Source: Puniceicoccales bacterium (GTDB taxonomy: Bacteria; Verrucomicrobiota; Verrucomicrobiia; Opitutales; JAIRLM01). Taken from it: DNA of 21,007 nt. The stretch spans positions 1-21,007 of the forward strand of contig JAITSI010000012.1 in assembly GCA_031287845.1 (NCBI GenBank), given 5' to 3'. The notes below the pieces were generated by a model. It was not told where the DNA came from and searched no databases. It was given only the letters and a program-made list of their open reading frames with translations. Each line of letters opens with the position of its first letter. The stretch's first letter is position 1. Shown in pieces: positions 15,410-21,007 of the stretch. Position numbers and translations under genes: made by a program.

Positions 15410-16108
15410 TTACCGCCCCAATTCTCCGTCGGCGAAGGTCTGCATCACCCACTCCATCCAGCGCCAGCTGGTCCGGTCCGTCACCTTTCCGTTGAGCGGA
15501 TGGCCGGAAACCGTCCGCAGCCGGGCCTGGGGGTGGAGCCGCTGCACCAGCTCGAACTCGCTCGTCGGCAGCCAGTGGCCGATGGCCGGGTCCTCCAGGC
15601 AGTCCCGGAGGAGGCCGTGGCGGAAGCCCTGGGGCGTCTGCAGCGCCAGGACCCGGTTCCGGTCCAGGGGGCAGAGGCTGGGCAGCTCGACGAGTGCGTC
15701 GGTGACGGGAAGTCCCGGGGCAACGGCATCGCAGCGGACGAGGGCGGAGCAGACCTCGTCGATCAAGGGCCGGGGAAGGAAGGGCCGGGCCGCGTCGTGG
15801 ACCAGGATCCACTCCTCGTCCCCGGCGTCCATCTCCATGAGCGCGTTGGCCGTGGAGAGGTGGCGCAGCTTGCCCCCGGCGACGGGCCGGACAATCTTGG
15901 GATGGCGGGGCAGGGCAAAGGGAAGAAAGTCTTCCGGCAGAACCACGTACACGGAATCTATCAGCCGATGCGTTGCCAGCGCCAGCAGGGCGTGGTGCAG
16001 CAGCGGCCGGCCGGCCATGGGAAGAAACTGCTTGGGAATGTCCGCCCCCAGCCGAGTCCCGCAGCCGGCGGCGAGAAGAATTGCCCGAATTCTAGGAAAC
16101 GATGCCAT
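15410..16108 (-). CDS. ispD: 2-C-methyl-D-erythritol 4-phosphate cytidylyltransferase
   Basis: The 232-residue enzyme makes CDP-methylerythritol in the non-mevalonate isoprenoid pathway, which feeds undecaprenyl phosphate. The nucleotide loop ILLAAGCGTRLGADIPKQFL is at 10-29, HDAARPFL at 104-111, TDALVE near 136-141 and QTPQGFRHGLL at 157-167. The C-terminal KVTDRTSWRWME replaces the usual KITxPEDL-like segment. ATG 16108 falls at the start of similarity and overlaps the end of lpxI by 17 bases. The open frame further upstream is antisense-like sequence inside lpxI and is not used. It lies 51 bases before acpP. Confidence 0.93.
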   Translation of the reverse strand: MASFPRIRAILLAAGCGTRLGADIPKQFLPMAGRPLLHHALLALATHRLIDSVYVVLPEDFLPFALPRHPKIVRPVAGGKLRHLSTANALMEMDAGDEEWILVHDAARPFLPRPLIDEVCSALVRCDAVAPGLPVTDALVELPSLCPLDRNRVLALQTPQGFRHGLLRDCLEDPAIGHWLPTSEFELVQRLHPQARLRTVSGHPLNGKVTDRTSWRWMEWVMQTFADGELGR

Positions 16109-17027
16109 AGCCCCAAATTCCCATGCGACGCCTGTCGGCCTCGCGGAGAAAGTTTTCCCTGTCCAGCAAAATGGTGCGCTCCGCCTCCACGGCCAGGGCC
16201 CGGATCCCACCCGCGGCCAGGGCATCCAGCGTGCGCAGGCCCAGCACCGGCACGTCGAAGCGCAGGTCCTGGTCCGGCTTGGAGGTCTTGATGAACCACT
16301 TGTGATCCGTGGCAAAGTCGGCACAGCGCAGCAGCATGCGATCCGTGCCGTCGAATCCCTCCACCGCCAGCACCGTCCCGCGGTGCAGTACGATTCCCTG
16401 GCCAATGTTCAGGGCCGCCACGGCCCGGGCCACGGCGATGCCGTGGGCCAGCTGGTCCAGCCGCGGCCTGGTCTTCGTCATGTAGCCCTCCCGCGCCAGG
16501 TCCTGCTCCATGAAGCAGCGCGCGTCCAGCAGCCGCACCCCCCGGCGGCCCACCTCCCGGGCCAGGGCACCGAAGATGGTTTCCGCGTTGCGGCGGCGCA
16601 GCCCTGCAAGGAGTCGAATGGCCGTGCCGTCGAGGCGAAGCCCGTGGAAAAGCCGCTTGGGGGCGACCTGGCCGGCCATGAGGGCGTGGGTGGAGCCATA
16701 TTCCCCGAGCCGGCGCAGCAACTTCCCGATCTGCCCCGCGTTGTAGCGGGCCCGCCGCTCCTCCGGCAGCAGCTCCATCAGCTCCTCCTCCGCGTCCTCG
16801 GAGGCGATGAGGCAGAGCCGTACCCCGGCGGCCAGGATGCGCCGGGCGCAGAGGAGGGGGTACAGTCCACGGCCGGCCAGCAGGGTGACCGTGGCCCGGG
16901 CCGGGTCAAAGTCGGCGGGCAGAAACGGCGAGGCCAGAGCCGCGGCGGTCCCGCATCTCCGGGAGGTGGGGGGAGGGGATGGCCGCCGCCTAGCGCAGAA
17001 CGAAGTTAACCACCTTGCCAGAAACAT
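16092..17027 (-). CDS. lpxI: UDP-2,3-diacylglucosamine pyrophosphatase LpxI
   Basis: This enzyme hydrolyses UDP-2,3-diacylglucosamine to lipid X in lipid A synthesis, replacing LpxH in lineages that lack it. Hallmarks are VTLLAGRGLYPLL, YNAGQIGKLLRRLG, DARCFMEQDLAREGYMT, IGQGIVLHRGTVLAVEGFDG-TDRML, FIKTSKPDQDLRFDVPVLG and the terminal RREADR-type helix before WGYG. The first roughly 40 residues from ATG 17027 (Arg/Pro-rich) lie inside or next to the leuS 3' end and are not typical. The true start may be a non-ATG codon close to 16990, giving about 270 residues, the usual length. As drawn it overlaps leuS by 38 bases. Confidence 0.9.
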   Translation of the reverse strand: MFLARWLTSFCARRRPSPPPTSRRCGTAAALASPFLPADFDPARATVTLLAGRGLYPLLCARRILAAGVRLCLIASEDAEEELMELLPEERRARYNAGQIGKLLRRLGEYGSTHALMAGQVAPKRLFHGLRLDGTAIRLLAGLRRRNAETIFGALAREVGRRGVRLLDARCFMEQDLAREGYMTKTRPRLDQLAHGIAVARAVAALNIGQGIVLHRGTVLAVEGFDGTDRMLLRCADFATDHKWFIKTSKPDQDLRFDVPVLGLRTLDALAAGGIRALAVEAERTILLDRENFLREADRRRMGIWGYGIVS

Positions 17028-19563
17028 AGACTTCTTTGACAATTTCCCGCTCCATGAGGTGGGGCTCCACCCGGGGGTGAAGCCGGGCCAGCCGCAGCAC
17101 CTCCCCGGCGGGCAGGTCCACCGGCACGGTCAGGTCGCCGCGGAGCCGACCATTGATCTGCAGCAAAATTTTTGCCGTTTCGCAATGCAGTTTTACCGGG
17201 TCGGGGACGGGAAATGGCGCCCGGGCAATGGAGGGCGACTCCCCGGCCCGCTGCCACAGCTCCTCGCAGATGTGGGGGGCGAAGGGGGCCAGCAGCTGGA
17301 GGAAGGCCAGCGCCGTTGCCCGCTCCACCCGCTCCAGCCGCTGCAGGTGGTTCAGCAGGATCATCAGCTGGGAAATGGCCGTGTTAAAGTGCAGGGCCTC
17401 GATGTCCCGGCGCACGGTGGCAATGGTCTCGTGGAGCAGGCGCTGGGTCCGGGAGCCGTCGCAGGGGTCGGCGGAAAATTTTTGGGAAAATTGCCCGCCC
17501 TCGTCCAGGCACCAGCGCCAAATTTTTTTCAAAAAGCGGTCAATGCCGCCGATGGCCCGCGTGTCCCAGGGCTTGACCGCGTCCAGGGGGCCCAGGAACA
17601 TCTCGAAGAGCCGCAGCGCGTCGGCGCCGTAGCGGCCGATGACCTCGTCCGGGTTCACCACATTGCCCCGGCTCTTGGACATCTTGTTGCCGTCCTCGCC
17701 GAGGATGAGTCCCTGGTGGAAGAGGCGCGGGTAGGGCTCGGCGGTCCCCACCGCGCCGATGGTGTGGAGAAAGCGGTGCCAGAAGCGGGCGTAGAGCAGG
17801 TGGAGCACGGCGTGTTCCGCGCCGCCGATGTAGAAGTTGGGCACCCGCCAGTAGGCCTCCGCGGCGGGATCCACGAGCCGTTCCGAGCAGTGCGGGGACA
17901 GGTAGCGCAGGTGGTACCAGCAGGAGCCGGCCCACTGGGGCATGGTGTTGGTTTCCCTTCGGCCGCGGATCCAGCCGGCCGGCGGCCCTTCCCCCCCTGC
18001 CGGCCGCAGCTCGCCGCTCTCCGGGTTCAGGTCCACGCCGACCCAGTCCTGGGCCCGGGCCAGCGGGCTTTCCCCGTCGTCCGATGGCAGGTAGCTCTCC
18101 ACGGCGGGGAGGAGAAGGGGCAGCTGGCCGGCCGGCAGCGGCACGGCAAAAATTTCCCTTCCCTCCCGCAGGGCGCGGACGGGCTTTTCGGGTAAAAATT
18201 CCGCAAATGGCGAGGCCGGGTTGGCGGCGATGGCGGAAAAATCGGCGCCGTCCACCCAGACGATGGGCACCGGCTCCCCCCAGTAGCGCTGCCGGGAGAA
18301 TACCCAATCCCGCAGCCTGTGGTTCACGGCGGCGCGGCCCAGGCCCAGCTCCTCCAGGCGCCGCACGATGGCTGCCCTTCCCTCCTCCGAGGACAGGCCG
18401 CTGAATTCTTCCGATGCGAAGAGGACGCCGGGGCCGCAGTAGGGCAGGCCGCCGTCGCCGTCGCCGTCCTTGGGCCACACCACGGGAAGGACGGGCAGGC
18501 CATGGCGCTGGGCGAAGAAAAAGTCGCGGCCGTCGTGGGCGGGAACGGCCATCACCGCCCCCGTGCCGTAGGCGCCCAGCACATAGTCGGCGACCCAGAT
18601 GGGGATGGGCTCCCCCGTGAGCGGGTGGCGGGCCTGGGCACCGGTCGGGACCCCCGACTTCTCCTTGGCCAGGTCCGTGCGCTCCAGATCCCCCTTCCTC
18701 GCCGCCTGGCGCCGGTAGTCCTCGACCGCCGCCAGCTGCCCCGGTGCCACGATGCGTTCCAGGGCCGGGTGCTCCGGTGCCAGGACCAGGTAGGTGACGC
18801 CGAATAGCGTGTCCGCCCGGGTGGTGTAGATCCGGATCGGATCCTCCAGCCCCGCCAGGGGAAAGTCGATCTCCGCCCCCTCGGATCGGCCAATCCAGGC
18901 GATCTGCTGCCGCTTCGTGGAGTCCGGCCAGTCCAGCCCCTCCAATCCCTGGAGCAGCTGCTCCGCGTAGGCCGTGATGCGCAGGATCCACTGGCGCATG
19001 GGGCGCCGCTCCACGGGAAAATTTCCCCGCTCCGAGCGGCCATCGACGATTTCCTCGTTGGCCAGGACGGTTTTGAGCTGGGGACACCACCAGACGGGCC
19101 GCTCGTCCACGTAGGCCAGTCCATGGCGGAAGAGCTGGAGAAAGATCCACTGGGTCCAGCGGTAGTAGTGGGGATCGGTGGTGTTGATTTCCCGGCTCCA
19201 GTCGATGGCGAAGCCCAGGCGGCGGATTTGGCCGCGGAATTTTTCAATGTTCTGGGCCGTGTTGAGCGCCGGATGGGTGCCGGTCTGCACCGCATGCTGC
19301 TCCGCCGGAAGGCCAAAGGCATCCCAGCCCATGGGGTGGAGCACGTTGTGGCCCAGGGCCCAGTGGTAGCGGGCCAGGATGTCGGAGGCGGTGTAGCCCT
19401 CCGGGTGGCCGATGTGCAGGCCGGTGCCGGAGGGATAGGGAAACATGTCGAGCACGTAGTAGGGAGGGCAATCCCCGCCATTTTCCGCGGCGAAGGTTCC
19501 TTCGCGCCGCCAGAATTCCTGCCACTTCGCCTCCACGGCGGAAAAGGAGCGATCGTCTTCCAT
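16990..19563 (-). CDS. leuS: Leucyl-tRNA synthetase
   Basis: The 857-residue class I synthetase charges tRNA-Leu. HIGH is at 50-53 (GLHIGHPEGYTASD) and KMSKS at about 627-631 (EDGNKMSKSRGNVV). The editing domain between them has the conserved TTRADTLFGVTYLVLAPEHP and GAVMAVPAHDGRDF. An anticodon-binding region and a C-terminal domain (KILLQINGRLRGDL) complete it. Length matches the bacterial family. ATG 19563 is chosen because AAGGG lies 11 bases upstream; further starts at 19596 and 19725 add a non-conserved Pro/Arg-rich leader. It is the first gene of the envelope operon and is divergent from the promoter at 19675. Confidence 0.97.
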   Translation of the reverse strand: MEDDRSFSAVEAKWQEFWRREGTFAAENGGDCPPYYVLDMFPYPSGTGLHIGHPEGYTASDILARYHWALGHNVLHPMGWDAFGLPAEQHAVQTGTHPALNTAQNIEKFRGQIRRLGFAIDWSREINTTDPHYYRWTQWIFLQLFRHGLAYVDERPVWWCPQLKTVLANEEIVDGRSERGNFPVERRPMRQWILRITAYAEQLLQGLEGLDWPDSTKRQQIAWIGRSEGAEIDFPLAGLEDPIRIYTTRADTLFGVTYLVLAPEHPALERIVAPGQLAAVEDYRRQAARKGDLERTDLAKEKSGVPTGAQARHPLTGEPIPIWVADYVLGAYGTGAVMAVPAHDGRDFFFAQRHGLPVLPVVWPKDGDGDGGLPYCGPGVLFASEEFSGLSSEEGRAAIVRRLEELGLGRAAVNHRLRDWVFSRQRYWGEPVPIVWVDGADFSAIAANPASPFAEFLPEKPVRALREGREIFAVPLPAGQLPLLLPAVESYLPSDDGESPLARAQDWVGVDLNPESGELRPAGGEGPPAGWIRGRRETNTMPQWAGSCWYHLRYLSPHCSERLVDPAAEAYWRVPNFYIGGAEHAVLHLLYARFWHRFLHTIGAVGTAEPYPRLFHQGLILGEDGNKMSKSRGNVVNPDEVIGRYGADALRLFEMFLGPLDAVKPWDTRAIGGIDRFLKKIWRWCLDEGGQFSQKFSADPCDGSRTQRLLHETIATVRRDIEALHFNTAISQLMILLNHLQRLERVERATALAFLQLLAPFAPHICEELWQRAGESPSIARAPFPVPDPVKLHCETAKILLQINGRLRGDLTVPVDLPAGEVLRLARLHPRVEPHLMEREIVKEVYVSGKVVNFVLR

Positions 19564-19574
19564 GGGAGCGACGA

Positions 19575-19579
19575 CCCTT
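19575..19579 (-). promoter_or_regulatory. Shine-Dalgarno AAGGG deciding the leuS start
   Basis: The minus strand reads AAGGG eleven bases before ATG 19563, the same motif and spacing as for the ABC ATPase at 3704. This supports the shorter LeuS start. Confidence 0.45.
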
Positions 19580-19674
19580 GGGGGAAAGTTTTCCATTCGC
19601 AAACTTTTTAATGGAGCCGGCGGCCGGCCGGCGCGGCAAAACGTGCAATTTTGCCCCCGGCCACGCCCGGGGCC

Positions 19675-19703
19675 TTGACAGGCGATGGCCGGTGCCCTAA
19701 TCT
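19675..19703 (+). promoter_or_regulatory. Near-consensus sigma-70 promoter
   Basis: TTGACA (19675-19680), a 17-base spacer and TAATCT (19698-19703) make a near-perfect housekeeping promoter. The ATG of the right-edge gene begins at 19710, six bases after the -10, so transcription should begin at or next to the start codon. Confidence 0.75.
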
Positions 19704-19709
19704 CTTCCC

Positions 19710-21007
19710 ATGGGTACCGTTCCAACGAGCTATGACCAACTTTGGCAGTACAGCGTCTATCGTCAGATTCTCGATGTCCAGGCGGGAAATCGCAGCGAGC
19801 TTCTCCGGGACGCCTACGTCGACGGGGATGAAAATTCCACCGTCGAGGTGGACATCAACGGCAATCTTGCCTACTATGTGGCACTGCCCAGCGGTGGCTT
19901 CGGCCGGGCCGAGGGCAACAACGGCGAATTCCTCTGCGTCCGCGTTCCCCTCCACAACGCGGACGGCACGGCCCGGGTGGACGATGCCGGCAACCCCATC
20001 ATGGGGTCAAAATTTGTCCACTTCTCCCAGGTATTCCAGCCGACGGAAACGGCCCTGTCCCGGATGGATCTGACGATGGTTGTGATGGGGGTCATCTACC
20101 AGCACGCCGCCTACACCATGGCAATGATGGACAACATCCTCGACGCCATGGAAGAGCTCAATCAGCGCATGGTCGTCCTCACCAGAATTTTCAGCGAATT
20201 TACCACCCGCCAGACGAATCTCGACGACAAGGACGGTGCCGTAAAGGTCTCCTACCAGCTGCTGGAATCCCTCGTCGCCGCCGGCGTCACCCCCCCCCAG
20301 GAGTGGGTTACGACGAGCATCTCGCCAGCTCTCTATATAGCAGCCTATAACGACTATGACCTTGGAGACGCCTTTTTTGTTCGCATTAATGCCTTTTACC
20401 TGGAAGTGAATGGCAGTGGAGATTTGACTCCAAAATACGTAATAGACAATGGATACTACAATAATATGGGGGGTAGTACCGATAGCTATCCGGTATTTCG
20501 GGATAAAATTTTGAAAAATAGCTATAGCACCGGTGACAAACGTGGGGATATTCCCGGTGCCATTAGTGGTCTCCCAAAGCTGACCGATGAGGCGACCATC
20601 AGCGCCTATTTCGCCGGCAAAAAATACACCTACACACAAATGGGATCTGGTGTAACGGAAATAGCCAACATAGACGATGCGGGCATACTGCGCTATAAAA
20701 ATGGAGTATGGGAGGAACTGGTATCCGGAGGGGTGAAATTAAAGGATACAAAAGGGGAAATCTATAGCCAGGAACTGGGCACTGCCTATACCTCCAACAC
20801 GGAGCCGATCGAGGACATCATCTCCGCAAAAAAATCCTTCTTCGCGAACAATGCCCAACTGCAGAGCTGGGCCGACGTGATCCGCACCGCGTCGGAGAAT
20901 TTGAGCAGCACCATGCAGACCTACAGCACGGCGCTGAGCCTATCCTCCAATGAAATGCAGCAGGGGTTTTCCATGGGCACCGCCCTCATAGCCAAGTTGG
21001 AGGCAGC
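19710..21007 (+). CDS. Unrecognised exported/filament-like protein with variable centre, cut by right edge
   Basis: The frame is open from ATG 19710 to the end, 432 codons plus two bases. There is no classical signal peptide; the N-terminus is polar (MGTVPTSYDQLWQYS). Residues about 130-175 are Met-rich helix (MDLTMVVMGVIYQHAAYTMA, then MEELNQRMVVLTRIFSEF). The middle (about 205-350) is Tyr/Asn/Gly-rich, probably beta-structured, and uses AT-richer codons. The visible end returns to long amphipathic helix with Gln/Ser/Thr heptads (LQSWADVIRTASENLSSTMQ, then LSSNEMQQGFSMG). Helix ends around a divergent centre are seen in type III secretion tip/filament proteins (EspA/IpaD-like) and flagellins; that link is inference only. 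There is no ribosome site, consistent with the leaderless promoter. It is divergent from leuS. Confidence 0.7.
   Translation, partial: MGTVPTSYDQLWQYSVYRQILDVQAGNRSELLRDAYVDGDENSTVEVDINGNLAYYVALPSGGFGRAEGNNGEFLCVRVPLHNADGTARVDDAGNPIMGSKFVHFSQVFQPTETALSRMDLTMVVMGVIYQHAAYTMAMMDNILDAMEELNQRMVVLTRIFSEFTTRQTNLDDKDGAVKVSYQLLESLVAAGVTPPQEWVTTSISPALYIAAYNDYDLGDAFFVRINAFYLEVNGSGDLTPKYVIDNGYYNNMGGSTDSYPVFRDKILKNSYSTGDKRGDIPGAISGLPKLTDEATISAYFAGKKYTYTQMGSGVTEIANIDDAGILRYKNGVWEELVSGGVKLKDTKGEIYSQELGTAYTSNTEPIEDIISAKKSFFANNAQLQSWADVIRTASENLSSTMQTYSTALSLSSNEMQQGFSMGTALIAKLEA

Noticed and set aside
15147..17009. 620-residue plus-strand frame
   Set aside because: Antisense to acpP, ispD and lpxI; composition typical of GC-rich shadows.
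17540..19150. 536-residue minus-strand frame inside leuS
   Set aside because: Out-of-frame shadow of leuS, Gly/Arg/Pro-rich, no motifs.
1..21007. tRNA or rRNA genes
   Set aside because: I found no T-loop GGTTCGA-type motif with matching acceptor stem on either strand and no rRNA-like stretch; a covariance search would be decisive.

Overview
The window looks like a chromosomal piece of a GC-rich Gram-negative bacterium. lpxI, an lptE-like lipoprotein gene and a MurE with a DNPR motif point to a lipopolysaccharide outer membrane and meso-diaminopimelate peptidoglycan. The style (LpxI, this envelope gene order, a large secreted repeat protein) would fit Verrucomicrobiota or another PVC lineage. 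That is inference only; no rRNA or other phylogenetic marker gene lies here.

Left part (1-2530): one very long minus-strand reading frame, cut by the left edge, with a signal-peptide-like start followed by at least fifteen degenerate 34-46-residue repeats built on a W-x-[ILFV]-x-x-[IFL]-G-x-x-N-x-F core and an [IV]FG[LG] tail. The repeats alternate between two types. I do not recognise the family. Three copies of an 8-bp tandem repeat sit exactly where the signal peptide should begin. As sequenced, the only upstream ATG that reads across them is out of frame; removing one copy would bring it into frame. This is the best candidate in the window for something undescribed: a possibly phase-variable, secreted repeat protein.

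Middle-left (2736-6440, plus strand): a TylF-like SAM methyltransferase with an unexpected N-terminal signal-like segment, an ABC-importer ATPase and a large periplasmic solute-binding protein, with no permease in the window. A gene-poor stretch (6441-8133) follows. It carries two clusters of a GC-rich hairpin repeat family and one unrecognised minus-strand gene, whose start is embedded in 18-bp repeats and preceded by a small palindrome.

Middle-right (8132-19563, minus strand): ten tightly packed, often overlapping genes transcribed as leuS-lpxI-ispD-acpP-fabF-lptE-rpe-murJ-murE-murF. They couple lipid A, isoprenoid, fatty-acid, LPS-transport and peptidoglycan-precursor steps, so this is an envelope-biogenesis operon with leuS and rpe included.

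Right part (19675-21007, plus strand): a near-consensus promoter (TTGACA, 17 bp, TAATCT) only 6 bases before an ATG, implying a leaderless message. It drives a gene cut by the right edge. The protein has helical ends and an AT-richer, Tyr/Asn/Gly-rich centre, an architecture like filament or injection-tip proteins, but no family is assigned. Both edge genes are AT-richer than the housekeeping operon, consistent with fast-evolving exported proteins.
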